Shown here in pieces: positions 17,473 to 26,515 of a stretch of DNA of 64,000 bases (position 1 is its first letter; every line of letters starts with the position of its first letter). Origin of the DNA: Lichenicola sp965198655. Its GTDB lineage: Bacteria; Pseudomonadota; Alphaproteobacteria; Acetobacterales; Acetobacteraceae. Made by a program: the position numbers and the translations under genes. The stretch is from positions 3,100,001-3,164,000 of the forward strand of contig OZ240668.1 of NCBI GenBank assembly GCA_965198655.1, read 5' to 3'. The notes beneath the pieces were generated by a model, which was not told where the DNA came from, did not search any database, and was given only the letters and a program-made list of their open reading frames with translations.

Positions 17473-18651
17473 ATGGCCTGGGACGTGATCGTGATCGGTG
17501 TGGGTGGCATGGGCAGCGCCGCCTGCTGGCAGCTGGCGCGGCGCGGCCAGCGCGTGCTGGGGCTGGAGCGGTTCGACATCCCGCACAGCATGGGGTCGTC
17601 CCATGGCATCAGCCGCATCATCCGCCTGCCCTACTACGAGAACCCGACCTACGTGCCCCTGCTGCACCGGGCCTACGAGCTTTGGGACGAGGTGGAGCGG
17701 GCGACCGGCACCAGCCTGCTGCTCACGACCGGCTCCATCGACGGCGGACCGGAGGACGATCCCCTGTTCCAGGGCGCGCTGGCGTCCGCCCGCCTGCACG
17801 GCATGGCGCACGACGTGCTGACCGGGGCCGAGGTGAACACGCGGTTTCCCGGATATCGGATGGAGCCCGCGTTCCGGTTCGTGTTCCAGCGTCAGGGCGG
17901 GCTGATCGCCAGCGAGCGCGCCATCGTCGCCCACGCCAACGCGGCGATGGCGGCCGGCGCCACCTTACGGGCCCGCGAGCGCGTCCTGGACTGGGAAGCG
18001 CATCCCGCGGGCGAGGGCGTGACGGTGCGCACCGACAAGGGCGTCTACCAGGCCGGCCGGCTCGTGCTGGCGGCCGGGCCGTGGATGGCCGACCTCATGC
18101 CGCCGCTGCGTCGGCTGGCGGTCCCGGAACGCCAGGTGCTGATCTGGACGCAGCCCCGCCGCCTGTCGTCGTTCATGCCCGGGCAGTTTCCCGTGTTCAA
18201 CCTGCAGGTCGAGGAGGGCCGATATTACGGCTTTCCGGTGTTCGAGGTCCCGGGCTTCAAGTTCGGCCGCTTCCACCATCGCGGCGAGACCATGCCGGCG
18301 GACGCGATGCGCCGCGAGGTGGATGCCGACGACGAGGCGATGCTGCGCGATTTCGGGACACGCTACTTTCCCGACGGCACGGGCGAGACGCTGGCACTCC
18401 GGGCCTGCATGTTCACCAACACGCCGGACGAGCACTTCATCCTGGACCACCATCCCGATCATCCGCAGGTGGTGATCGCATCCCCCTGCTCCGGACACGG
18501 CTACAAGTTCTGCTCGGTGATCGGCGAGATCATCGCCGACCTGGCGACCGGCGACGGCGGCACAGGGCATGACATCGGCTTCCTGCGGCTCGGCCGCTTC
18601 GACCATCTTGGACCGGCGCGGGAGGTCGGGCAGTCCAGCGTCGCCCGATGA
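17473..18651 (+). CDS. FAD-dependent N-methyl amino acid / monomeric sarcosine oxidase-like enzyme
   Basis: A 392-residue flavoenzyme of the DAO/MSOX family. It starts with the FAD-binding VIVIGVGGMGSAACWQLARR and continues SMGSSHGISRIIRLPYYENP, typical of monomeric sarcosine oxidase and N-methyltryptophan oxidase (SolA). Near the C-terminus ACMFTNTPDEHFILD contains the Cys that covalently carries FAD in MSOX, followed by SGHGYKF. The ATG at 17473 has GGGAGGA upstream. It would oxidatively demethylate or deaminate a secondary amine, giving H2O2. It overlaps the MFS gene by four bases (ATGA), suggesting the transporter moves its substrate or product. Confidence 0.88.
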   Translation: MAWDVIVIGVGGMGSAACWQLARRGQRVLGLERFDIPHSMGSSHGISRIIRLPYYENPTYVPLLHRAYELWDEVERATGTSLLLTTGSIDGGPEDDPLFQGALASARLHGMAHDVLTGAEVNTRFPGYRMEPAFRFVFQRQGGLIASERAIVAHANAAMAAGATLRARERVLDWEAHPAGEGVTVRTDKGVYQAGRLVLAAGPWMADLMPPLRRLAVPERQVLIWTQPRRLSSFMPGQFPVFNLQVEEGRYYGFPVFEVPGFKFGRFHHRGETMPADAMRREVDADDEAMLRDFGTRYFPDGTGETLALRACMFTNTPDEHFILDHHPDHPQVVIASPCSGHGYKFCSVIGEIIADLATGDGGTGHDIGFLRLGRFDHLGPAREVGQSSVAR

Positions 18652-19988
18652 CGGCGGCGGACCCGAACCCGCCCGCCCGCCGGGCGGAGATGCCGGGATG
18701 CACTGCCCGGCCCAAGGCGGAAGTGGACGCGACCTGGCCGTCATCCCCTCGCCTCGTGGCGCTGCTGGCGCTGGCGACCGGCGGCGTCGTCGCCAACCTG
18801 TACTATTGCCAGCCGCTGCTCGACCACCTGGCCGCCAGCCTGCGCATCGGCGCCGGGCACGCGATGCTGATCGCCGGCACGACCCAGCTCGGCTACGCGC
18901 TGGGCATGCTGCTGCTGGCGCCGCTGGGCGACCTGGTCAGCCGCAGGCGGATCATCCTGGGCCAATTCGTGCTGCTGGTGCCGGCACTGCTGCTGGCCGC
19001 GGCGAGCCCGAACCTGCCCATCCTGCTGACCGCACAGCTCGCCGTCGGCTTCGCCGCCACCATCGTGCAGCAGATCATCCCGCTCTCCGCCAGCCTGGCC
19101 CCGCCGGGGGCGACCGGCCGCACCATCGGCACCGTCATGACTGGGCTGACGCTGGGGATCCTGCTGTCCCGGCCGGTCGCCGGCGTCCTGGACCAGTTGA
19201 TCGGCTGGCGGCTGGTCTTCCTCGCTGCCGCCGCGTTCACCGCCGGCCTCGGGCTGCTGGCCTGGCGCATCGTCCCGGACACGGCGCCGAGCGGCCGGAC
19301 CAGCTACGCGCGGCTGCTTGCCTCGCTGCCCGGCCTGCTCGCGACCCAGCCGGTCCTGCGCCGCACGGCGGCTTCCGGCCTGCTCTGGTCGGCCGCCTTC
19401 AACGCCTTCTGGGCCGTGCTGGCCTTCCACCTGTCCGGGCCGCCGTTCAACCTCGGGCCCGGCGGGATCGGGCTGTTCGGCCTGGCGGCGGCGGGCGGCG
19501 CGGTCGCGTCCCGGCCCGCGGGGCGCCTGGCCGACCGGCGCGGTCCACGGCTGGTCATCGTCTGCGGTCTGGCGCTGATGCTGCTCGCCTTCGCGCTGAT
19601 GGGCCTGGCCGGCACGTCGGCGCCGGCCATGCTGCTGGGCGTGCTTCTGCTGGATGCCGGGGTGTTCGCCGGCCAAGTCGGCAGCCAGTCGACCCTGCTC
19701 CGGCTCGGCGGCTCCGCCGTCAGCCGGATCAACGCCGTCTACATGGTCTGCTACTGCATCGGCGCCGCAGCCGGCGCGGCCTTTGCAGGCCCGGCCTGGA
19801 CCCTCGGCGGCTGGCGGCTGGTGTGCGGCGGGGCCTTCCTGGCCTGCGCGGCATCGCTGACGCTGCAGCTCCTGCCTAGCCGCGCGGCGGCGGATCGCGC
19901 CGGCCGAGCCACCGGACAAGGTGTGGCGATCCCTCCGGCCGCCGCAGCGTTTCCGGCTGCATCAGCCAGAGGATCGCCGCCAGGGTGA
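18648..19988 (+). CDS. MFS transporter (12-TM, drug/metabolite type)
   Basis: A 446-residue membrane protein with about twelve hydrophobic segments. It carries the family start NLYYCQPLLDHLA, the loop motif PLGDLVSRRRIILGQF between helices 2 and 3, and a corresponding GRLADRRGPRLVIV in the second half. It is translationally coupled to the oxidase gene (ATGA overlap). The last 113 bases run antisense over the end of the reverse-strand MFS gene. The tail after about residue 420 is Ala/Arg/Pro-rich and soluble, possibly only a consequence of losing an earlier stop. Substrate unknown. Confidence 0.87.
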   Translation: MTAADPNPPARRAEMPGCTARPKAEVDATWPSSPRLVALLALATGGVVANLYYCQPLLDHLAASLRIGAGHAMLIAGTTQLGYALGMLLLAPLGDLVSRRRIILGQFVLLVPALLLAAASPNLPILLTAQLAVGFAATIVQQIIPLSASLAPPGATGRTIGTVMTGLTLGILLSRPVAGVLDQLIGWRLVFLAAAAFTAGLGLLAWRIVPDTAPSGRTSYARLLASLPGLLATQPVLRRTAASGLLWSAAFNAFWAVLAFHLSGPPFNLGPGGIGLFGLAAAGGAVASRPAGRLADRRGPRLVIVCGLALMLLAFALMGLAGTSAPAMLLGVLLLDAGVFAGQVGSQSTLLRLGGSAVSRINAVYMVCYCIGAAAGAAFAGPAWTLGGWRLVCGGAFLACAASLTLQLLPSRAAADRAGRATGQGVAIPPAAAAFPAASARGSPPG

Positions 19989-21168
19989 AGCTGACGCTGC
20001 CCGCCGACATGGCGGCGGGCAGTCCGAGACGATTCGCGATCGTCGCGGTCGCCAGCGGTGCGAAGAAGCTGATGATCCGCCCCCAGTTGAAGATCGAGGC
20101 GGCGGTCGAGCGCAGGTGCGGCGGATAAAGCTCCGCGAACCACGGTCCCCAGATCACGCTCGAGCACAGGGCGGCGCCCGACAGGAAGCTGATCCCGCAC
20201 AACAGCGCCACGTCGCGCGGTGCCGCGAGGAACAGCAGGATCGCCAGCGCCAGCGCCAGGAAGCCGGTGGCGTTGAAGCGCCGTCCGAGGCGGTCGCCGA
20301 TCCAGCCCCAGGCGAAACCCCCGCACAGGTTGCCGGCGAACTGCCAGGCCATCACCATGCCGCTGACGCCGGACGAGAAGTGGCGCACGTCGACCAGGTA
20401 GGTGGTGAGCCAGCCGTCATAGGCCTGGTAGCCGAAGAAGTTCAGGCCGGTCATCGTCGCCAGCGTGATCGTCCGCGCCCGGTGCCCGGCGCGGAACAGC
20501 TCGGCCACCGGCAGCCGACCGGCGGCCCCGGGCGATCCCGCCGCACGGGCCGGCTCCGGCGGCACCAGCAGCAGCGCCAGCATACCCAGCACCAAGGGCG
20601 GCAGGCCGCCGACCCACAGCAGCAGCGTCCAATCCCGCTGCGTGACCAGGCCGAACGCCAGGCCCAGCACGATGATCGAGCCGCTGAACGACGCGTTCAG
20701 GGCGCCGGCCAGACGGCCGCGCAGGCTGGGCGGAAACAGCGTCACGTAGATCCCAACATGGATCGGGAAGCACGCGCCGAGGAAGATGCCGAGCAGGAAG
20801 CGCTGCGCGAGCAGCTCCGGATAGCTCGCCACCAGAAGCCCCAGCAGCAGCATGGCGGCATAGCCGAAGATGGTCACGGCGAGCAGGCGGCGGCGGCCGA
20901 ACCGGTCCGCGAGCTGCCCCAGCACGATCGCGCCGCACAGCGCGCCGGCACCCTGCGCGGAATAGAGCGATCCCGCCTGCAGCAGGCTCAGCGTCAGGGA
21001 GGCCCGCAGGAACGGACGCAGCACGTCGACCGAGTTCCAGGACCAGCCATAGAAGAACTCGCTGGTGAGCAGCAGCGCGAAGATCGACACCCGGCGCCGG
21101 AGGGTCATGACCGCGACCGCAGCACCTGGCCGGTCGGCGATGTCGGCGGTCATGCTGTCCGGTGGCAT
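19876..21168 (-). CDS. MFS transporter (sugar/organic acid porter type)
   Basis: A 430-residue major facilitator protein with about twelve transmembrane segments. It carries GQLADRFGRRRLLAVTIFGY in the helix 2-3 loop and the matching GWIGDRLGRRFNATG in the second half. The AAHS-like segment FAELYPPHLRSTAASIFNWG follows. Genes of this class move organic acids or aromatic acids, usually by proton symport. It is convergent with, and overlaps by 113 bases, the other MFS gene. No regulator or enzyme sits directly beside its start, so no substrate is suggested. Confidence 0.87.
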   Translation of the reverse strand: MPPDSMTADIADRPGAAVAVMTLRRRVSIFALLLTSEFFYGWSWNSVDVLRPFLRASLTLSLLQAGSLYSAQGAGALCGAIVLGQLADRFGRRRLLAVTIFGYAAMLLLGLLVASYPELLAQRFLLGIFLGACFPIHVGIYVTLFPPSLRGRLAGALNASFSGSIIVLGLAFGLVTQRDWTLLLWVGGLPPLVLGMLALLLVPPEPARAAGSPGAAGRLPVAELFRAGHRARTITLATMTGLNFFGYQAYDGWLTTYLVDVRHFSSGVSGMVMAWQFAGNLCGGFAWGWIGDRLGRRFNATGFLALALAILLFLAAPRDVALLCGISFLSGAALCSSVIWGPWFAELYPPHLRSTAASIFNWGRIISFFAPLATATIANRLGLPAAMSAGSVSFTLAAILWLMQPETLRRPEGSPHLVRWLGRRDPPPRG

Positions 21169-21652
21169 GGGCTGCTCATCCTGTCGGCTCGGGCGGACCG
21201 GTCATGCAAGCCGCGGGCCGGCGCTACCCCGTCCGCCGTCTGATCGGTGCGTCGACGCGACGGGCGGATGCGGGGGTTCGGGTCGTCCAGTCGGGGTACG
21301 GCACCTGCCCGCTTCTCCCGCGCCACAGCATTCGCAGCGTGCTGCCATAACATCGTGCTGGCCAGCGGAGCTGCCGCTGTTCGACGCCATGCAGAAGGCC
21401 GATCCGGCGCTGGTGGATCCAGGGTCATCGCACAGCTCGGGCGGCGGCTGGACGAGGTGCTGGCCGGGCAGACAGCGACGATGAGCGTCTAGACAAACGA
21501 TCCGAGCCCGCGTCGGTGACAACGATGGCCGCGTGCTGATCGATGGAATTGACACTGCTCGCCGGTAAGTAGACCGGCCGCTCTCGGCCATCTATGCCTT
21601 GGAACGGGTCAAGCGAGCGGGTCGCATCAGGCGGCCCGCAGAAGGGAAGTGG
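21169..21652. other. Intergenic region, no intact gene
   Basis: About 480 bases without a supportable gene. A short forward segment at 21370-21492 reads like a protein end in changing frames (ELPLFDAMQKADPALV, then RVIAQLGRRLDEVLAGQTA) before a stop at 21490, which suggests a decayed gene terminus. It is too short to name. Confidence 0.3.
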
Positions 21653-22507
21653 ATGCCTGAGGGACATACGGTGCACCGGCTTGCGGGCGCGTTCACGGCG
21701 CGGTTCGTCGGCAAAACAGTCGAGGCAAGCAGTCCACAGGGACGGTTCACCGAAGGAGCGGCGTTGCTGAACGGGCGCGTGCTGCGGGTGGCCGAAGCGC
21801 ATGGCAAGCAGATGTTCCTGATGTTCTCCGACGAGCTTTGGCTGCGGGTTCATCTAGGGCTGTATGGGATGTGGCGGTTCGCCGGGCCGGGTCTGGCGGG
21901 TTTCGGGCGTCAAACGTTGCGGGTGGCTGCGGGTGAACCGGTCGTGTTTCCGCCGGAGCCTCGGGGGCTGGTGCGGCTTCGGCTGCTGACGCGGAGCAAC
22001 GTGGCCGATCTGAGCGGCCCGACCGCGTGCATGGTGATCTCACCTGGGGAAAAGGCGGTCGCGATGCAGCGGCTGGGCGAGGATCCCTTGCGGGACGATG
22101 CCGATCCGGGACGGGCGTTTGCCAAGGTCCATGCGTCGCGCTCGGCGATTGGGCTGCTGCTGATGCGACAGGATATCGTGGCGGGCATCGGCAACATCTA
22201 TCGCGCAGAGATCCTGTTCCGGGCACGGGTGGATCCGCACCAGCCCGGACGGGAGATCTCGGCGGCGGTGTGGAACGCGCTTTGGATGGATCTCACGGTG
22301 CTGCTACGGGACGGGGTCGAGACCGGACGGATCGTCACGACCGCACCGGCGGACCGGAAGCATGCTTCGGGCAAGGCGCGTCGGGACGATGCAAGCTACG
22401 TCGCGCACCGGGCGGGGCGGCCCTGCCGGGTGTGCGGAACGCCGGTGCTGGCGGAGCCGATGGCGGGGCGGACGCTGTACTGGTGTTCGGTGTGTCAGAC
22501 CGGGTAG
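21653..22507 (+). CDS. nei: Fpg/Nei family DNA glycosylase (endonuclease VIII-like)
   Basis: A 284-residue bifunctional DNA glycosylase/AP lyase. It starts MPEGHTVHRLA: Pro2 is the Schiff-base nucleophile and Glu3 the general acid. The helix-two-turn-helix part has LLMRQDIVAGIGNIYRAEIL. A C-terminal zinc finger CRVC...WCSVCQ ends the protein. The MPEGHT start is typical of the Nei/Nei2 branch rather than MutM (MPELPE). The ATG at 21653 is required by the family because Pro2 must follow the initiator Met; GAAGGGA lies upstream. It removes oxidised pyrimidines in base-excision repair. It stands alone. Confidence 0.93.
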   Translation: MPEGHTVHRLAGAFTARFVGKTVEASSPQGRFTEGAALLNGRVLRVAEAHGKQMFLMFSDELWLRVHLGLYGMWRFAGPGLAGFGRQTLRVAAGEPVVFPPEPRGLVRLRLLTRSNVADLSGPTACMVISPGEKAVAMQRLGEDPLRDDADPGRAFAKVHASRSAIGLLLMRQDIVAGIGNIYRAEILFRARVDPHQPGREISAAVWNALWMDLTVLLRDGVETGRIVTTAPADRKHASGKARRDDASYVAHRAGRPCRVCGTPVLAEPMAGRTLYWCSVCQTG

Positions 22508-22703
22508 ATCACGCAGCGGGCCAGGACGCTCGAGCGGTAGCCGCCGTCCGCTATCCACAGGTTCTCGCTCCAGGGCTGTCAGTCCGCTATCGACGAGGTT
22601 CTCGCGGAATACTCGAACACAGCCGTTCAAACCGACCCGGGCGAGCAGCAACCCGTCCGGGATCTGGTTCTAATCCGGGGCGACCAGCCTGCGCAGCGTT
22701 CGC

Positions 22704-23114
22704 CTAGAGTTCCTCAACTGGCGTTTCCGAGGCAGTCGCTTCCTCCGCTGGATCGGCCGCGATCTCTGCAACCTCCACGGTTTCCGGAGGTGGCTCTTTG
22801 GCACGGTCTCGAGCGGCGCTCAGGTAGTCGAACACCAACGGGTCATGGCCGTCGAAGATCAAACGGTACTCCGCACCCATGGCGACGTGGGACGCTTGGT
22901 CGATCTTTCCGACCTTCTGGATGATCCAACCTTCGCCGCGATCGATCGACGCGGGCGGCAGGTTCACGATGCGGCTAGGCGGGCGCTTCTCGTCACGACC
23001 GCGGCCCGGACCACCGGAGCCTCCCTTGCCGCCGCGCTTCCGCTCGCGGCTGTTCATGTCGAACTGTGCTGGAGCGCCCGCTTTAGCCTTCGGCGTGCCA
23101 GGTGTCTTAGCCAT
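22704..23114 (-). CDS. Hypothetical protein, 136 residues
   Basis: Not recognised. The N-terminal 45 residues are basic and Gly/Lys/Arg-rich (RERKRGGKGGSGGPGRGRDE), suggesting nucleic-acid binding or disorder. A compact middle (GWIIQKVGKIDQASHVAMGA, EYRLIFDGHDPLVFDYLSAA) looks folded. The C-terminal 30 residues are acidic and disordered. AGGAACC precedes the ATG. The distinct composition of three segments and a ribosome site favour a real gene. It is convergent with nei and has no operon partners. Confidence 0.6.
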   Translation of the reverse strand: MAKTPGTPKAKAGAPAQFDMNSRERKRGGKGGSGGPGRGRDEKRPPSRIVNLPPASIDRGEGWIIQKVGKIDQASHVAMGAEYRLIFDGHDPLVFDYLSAARDRAKEPPPETVEVAEIAADPAEEATASETPVEEL

Positions 23115-23459
23115 GAGAGGTTCCTATTCGGGCCGAGTAAGCTGACCATACCTTAGAGGTATCCGGCGGTGACGCATATAGATCAGGCCGCGTTGGCACG
23201 GCGTCGGGTTGAGAGGGCCGCTTCACACCACTAATAGGATGTACTCTAGGAGCCTGATCTCGGTCATGCGGTTCATCGAATCAACCGCACGGGCGATCTC
23301 CGTCCCGCGTCATCGCTCCGTATGCATACGCAGCCCGTTCCCGATCACCCGGTTGAACCGGCTGACATCGGCACTCGACCAAAGCGCACCAGCGATCGCT
23401 TGATGCCGACGCTTCCAGACCTCATCCAGAGGTGTCCAACGTGACGTCGCCGCCCTAGA
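23115..23459. other. Intergenic region without recognised features
   Basis: About 345 bases between two reverse-strand genes. Its lower-GC stretch at 23210-23340 may hold the promoter of the 136-residue protein. No gene, repeat or hairpin was identified. Confidence 0.4.
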
Positions 23460-24329
23460 TCAACCACCGAAGCGCCGTTCCGGTAGGCCGCGCACGCCGA
23501 GATCGCGAAGCGCGAAGACGCTCCCTCCTAACGGACCATCCTGTGGTCCATCCGGCACCGGGGGCCTGGCCATCGACGTCGCGTAGAGGGTCGCCAGATC
23601 GACACCGCCGAACATCACGCTTGTCACACATCGCACGGGCATGTCGATGCAGCGATCCAGACGACCGTCGGGCGCGAAGCGCAGCACCTTTCCTCCATAG
23701 ACGCCGGCAGACCAGATGAAGCCTTCCTCATCGACCGTGGCACCATCCGGAAACCCGTTATCAGGCGGAAAGCTTGCGAAGCGACGCTTGTTGCCGATGC
23801 GCCCAGATCCGAGGTCGTAGTCAACGGTCCAGATCGATCGCGATCGGCTGTCGGCGAAATAAAGCACGGTTCCGTCAGGGCTCCAGCACGTCCCGTTGAA
23901 GACGGTGACGGACGCGTCGACCTGTTCGACGGTCAGATCGACGTCAAGGGAGTAGACGGCCCCTGCCGGGGTGGTCTCCGTCATGTCCATGGAGCCGAAC
24001 AGGAAGCGGCCCGACCGATCGACCTTGCCGTCGTTCAGGCGTATGCCCGGGCCGACATGAAGGTCCAGAAGCGGACGGGCGTCACCGGTGCCGAAGTCGA
24101 ACTCGTGCAGGCCGGTCGCGAGCGCCAGTATGGCACCCCCGCCGGCGCGCAGAGCCATGGAGCCGATCACGTCCGAGACCGGCCAGCGCTCCATCCGGCG
24201 ACCGTCCTGATCGGCTCGGTAGATCATCCGGCCATAGGTGTCGACCCAACACAGCTTCTGCTCTGCCACGTCCCAGAGCAGACCCTCGCCGAGGATCGTT
24301 CGGCAGTCGCTGATCGCCTCGATCTTCAT
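23460..24329 (-). CDS. SMP-30/gluconolactonase/LRE family lactonase
   Basis: A 289-residue six-bladed beta-propeller of the SMP-30 family. Metal-binding residues fit: Glu in ILGEGLLWD, Asn in VFNGTCWSPDG and Asp in FPDGATVDEEG, plus the substrate-side IRLNDGKVDRSGRFLFGSMD. It hydrolyses sugar 1,4- or 1,5-lactones to aldonic acids in the periplasm or cytoplasm; no signal peptide is seen. ATG at 24329 is preferred over 24353 because GAGGA lies upstream. It closes the reverse-strand set KDG kinase remnant - KDPG aldolase - MFS - lactonase, consistent with a non-phosphorylating aldonate route. Confidence 0.9.
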   Translation of the reverse strand: MKIEAISDCRTILGEGLLWDVAEQKLCWVDTYGRMIYRADQDGRRMERWPVSDVIGSMALRAGGGAILALATGLHEFDFGTGDARPLLDLHVGPGIRLNDGKVDRSGRFLFGSMDMTETTPAGAVYSLDVDLTVEQVDASVTVFNGTCWSPDGTVLYFADSRSRSIWTVDYDLGSGRIGNKRRFASFPPDNGFPDGATVDEEGFIWSAGVYGGKVLRFAPDGRLDRCIDMPVRCVTSVMFGGVDLATLYATSMARPPVPDGPQDGPLGGSVFALRDLGVRGLPERRFGG

Positions 24330-24413
24330 GCATGTCCTCGTGTCGGTGGACAAAGTGCTGCCCGTCGCGACACGCCACCCGCACCCGGCCGGCGGCAGGC
24401 CCGTACCACGGGA

Positions 24414-25700
24414 TCAGGCGGCCTCATCGCCCTCCATGCGCGTGCCCGGCAGCACGGCTGGCTGACCCGCAGCTATGGCGCCCACGACGAGCGAGCTTGC
24501 GACCGTGCAGAGCTCCATCGCCCTGGCCAACCCGATCACGCCCCCTACCCAAGGCACCAGGAAGCCGGCGACACCCTGGCCCGCCGAGGCCAACGCATAG
24601 CTCAGCCCCATGCCGAAGGAACGCGTGTCCGAAGGGAAGCGCTGCGACAGGTAGTACGGCACCAGGGCGAACAGGCTGTTCCCGGAAAGGCCGATGACGA
24701 ACGACGCCGCCAGCAACACGCCGACGCTGTCGCCCGAGGCAAACGGGATGATGTCGATGATCGTGACGGCCAGATAGACCAACAGCGTCTTGCGCTCGCC
24801 GAAGCGCATGGTTGCCCAACCGCAGATCGGCTTGCCGATCATCGAGCCGACGCAGTAGGCGGCCACGGCAGGAAACACCCCGCTCGGCATGAACCCGTGC
24901 ACGGTCCGCAGCAGGGTCGGGTAGAAGCTGCAGATCGCCGCGTTCTGGAACTGCAGGAAGGCCATGAAGGCCAGGGCCTGCACCGCAGCCACGCCTAATC
25001 GGAACCGGGGGCGGGCCGGCGGCGCGTCGACCGGGGCCATGCCCCTGCCGGGCGCGGCCGCTGCACGCATCTTCAGCCAGACCGGGCTTTCCGGCACGCC
25101 GATCCGGATGAAGATCGCCAGCACGGCCGGTATGATGCCGATGAAGAACAGCACCCGCCAGCCGTAGTGCGGCAGGATCACCGCCTGTGCGGCGGCCGCT
25201 GCGAAGAAGCCGAACTCGTAGCCCGACATCATGATGGCGGATGCCAGCGGACGCGCACGTCGTGGAACGCTTTCCATCAGCAGGGCGGCCGAGGCGGTCC
25301 ATTCCCCGCCGAACCCGATGCCGAACAGGAACTGGATCCCCACCATCGCGGCATAGCTCCAGGCCAGGCCCGACAACCCGGAGAACATCGCGAACCAGAT
25401 CACGCCGACCATGAAGGTGAGCTTGCGGCCATACCTGTCCGCCAGCCAACCCCAACCGGTGTTGCCGATCATGCGGCCGACGCTCTGGGCCGTGATGACG
25501 AGGCCCATCGCGGTGAGGCCGACACCGAGGCTCTTGCCGATGTCTGGCAGGGCCAACAGCAGCACGACCTGGTCGAACGCGTCCAGAAACCAGCCGAGGA
25601 AGGCCGCCAGCGTGACCTGCCAGTACGGACGCAACAGGTGCAACGGGTTCGCCTCGTGATCCGGCGCGGCCTTCAACTCCGGTGCCGCATCCTGGGTCAT
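24414..25700 (-). CDS. MFS transporter (lactate/sialate/aldonate porter type)
   Basis: A 428-residue major facilitator transporter. It has FLGWFLDAFDQVVLLLALPD in helix 1, WGWLADRYGRKLTFMVGVIW after helix 2 and GIGFGGEWTASAALLMESVP in helix 4. This pattern is typical of the NanT/Jen1-like SHS branch. The ribosome site AGGAG precedes the ATG. It lies between the KDPG aldolase and lactonase genes on the same strand, so it probably imports the aldonate, uronate or related acid metabolised by them. The substrate is inferred from context only. Confidence 0.9.
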   Translation of the reverse strand: MTQDAAPELKAAPDHEANPLHLLRPYWQVTLAAFLGWFLDAFDQVVLLLALPDIGKSLGVGLTAMGLVITAQSVGRMIGNTGWGWLADRYGRKLTFMVGVIWFAMFSGLSGLAWSYAAMVGIQFLFGIGFGGEWTASAALLMESVPRRARPLASAIMMSGYEFGFFAAAAAQAVILPHYGWRVLFFIGIIPAVLAIFIRIGVPESPVWLKMRAAAAPGRGMAPVDAPPARPRFRLGVAAVQALAFMAFLQFQNAAICSFYPTLLRTVHGFMPSGVFPAVAAYCVGSMIGKPICGWATMRFGERKTLLVYLAVTIIDIIPFASGDSVGVLLAASFVIGLSGNSLFALVPYYLSQRFPSDTRSFGMGLSYALASAGQGVAGFLVPWVGGVIGLARAMELCTVASSLVVGAIAAGQPAVLPGTRMEGDEAA

Positions 25701-25858
25701 CTCACCTGCTCCTTTGACACCGGATCACCGCCCGTCATGAGCGACGAACCGCCCGGGCGCCGGCTGCCGCGCGACAGGCCGGGGGGTGCGGACCCGTGAC
25801 GGCAAGAGCATGGCGCCGGTCGCCGAAGCGAGGGTCTTGGCACTCGAATCCCAAGCGG

Positions 25859-26515
25859 TCACCCTCCCGACCCCAGACCTGCGCAGGTCCGTGCCGCGAG
25901 TTCACGGATCGCGTCCCAACGTCCGGCAGCGACGTCCGCCTTGGGTGTGAGCCAGGACCCACCGATGGCGGCCACGTTCGGCTCCGCCAGCCATTCCCGG
26001 GCATTATCCTCCGTGATCCCGCCAGTCGGACAGAAACGGGCTTGCGGAAACGGACCGGCCAGGGATCTCAGTCCAGCGAGGCCGCCGGACGTGCTGGCAG
26101 GGAAGAACTTGGTCGTGACGAAGCCGCGGCTGGCAGCCTCCATCAACTCCGACGCCGTGGCAATGCCGGGCAGAAACGGGATCGGCGACGCCATCGCCGC
26201 GTCGAGCAGGGCCGGCGTGGCGCCCGGGCTCAGCGCGAACCGGGCACCGCTCTCGACCGCACGACGCATGTCGTCGGGCGTCAGCACGGTGCCGATCCCG
26301 ACCACCGCTTCCGGCACCGCGCGCATGATCGCCTCGGCACCGGCAAGTCCCGCATCCGTCCGCAAGGTGATTTCCAGCAGGCGCACGCCGCCCGCCACCA
26401 GCGCGCGAGCCAGCGGCACCGCATCCTCCAAGCGGTGGATGGTGATGACCGGGATGACGCGCCCGACCACGAGCAGGGCCTCGAGCTGGTCGGATCTGGA
26501 CTGGCTGGTGTTCAT
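25859..26515 (-). CDS. eda: KDPG / KDPGal aldolase (Eda family)
   Basis: A 218-residue class I aldolase of the KDPG/KHG family. It has the catalytic Glu in LLEITLRTDAG, the Schiff-base Lys in FVTTKFFPASTSGG and the phosphate-binding RFCPTGGITEDN. It cleaves 2-keto-3-deoxy-6-phosphogluconate (or the galactonate analogue) to pyruvate and glyceraldehyde 3-phosphate. Its ATG overlaps the stop of the upstream kinase remnant (ATGA), so it was translationally coupled to a kinase that is now truncated. The aldolase itself looks intact. A 158-base gap separates it from the MFS gene. Confidence 0.92.
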   Translation of the reverse strand: MNTSQSRSDQLEALLVVGRVIPVITIHRLEDAVPLARALVAGGVRLLEITLRTDAGLAGAEAIMRAVPEAVVGIGTVLTPDDMRRAVESGARFALSPGATPALLDAAMASPIPFLPGIATASELMEAASRGFVTTKFFPASTSGGLAGLRSLAGPFPQARFCPTGGITEDNAREWLAEPNVAAIGGSWLTPKADVAAGRWDAIRELAARTCAGLGSGG

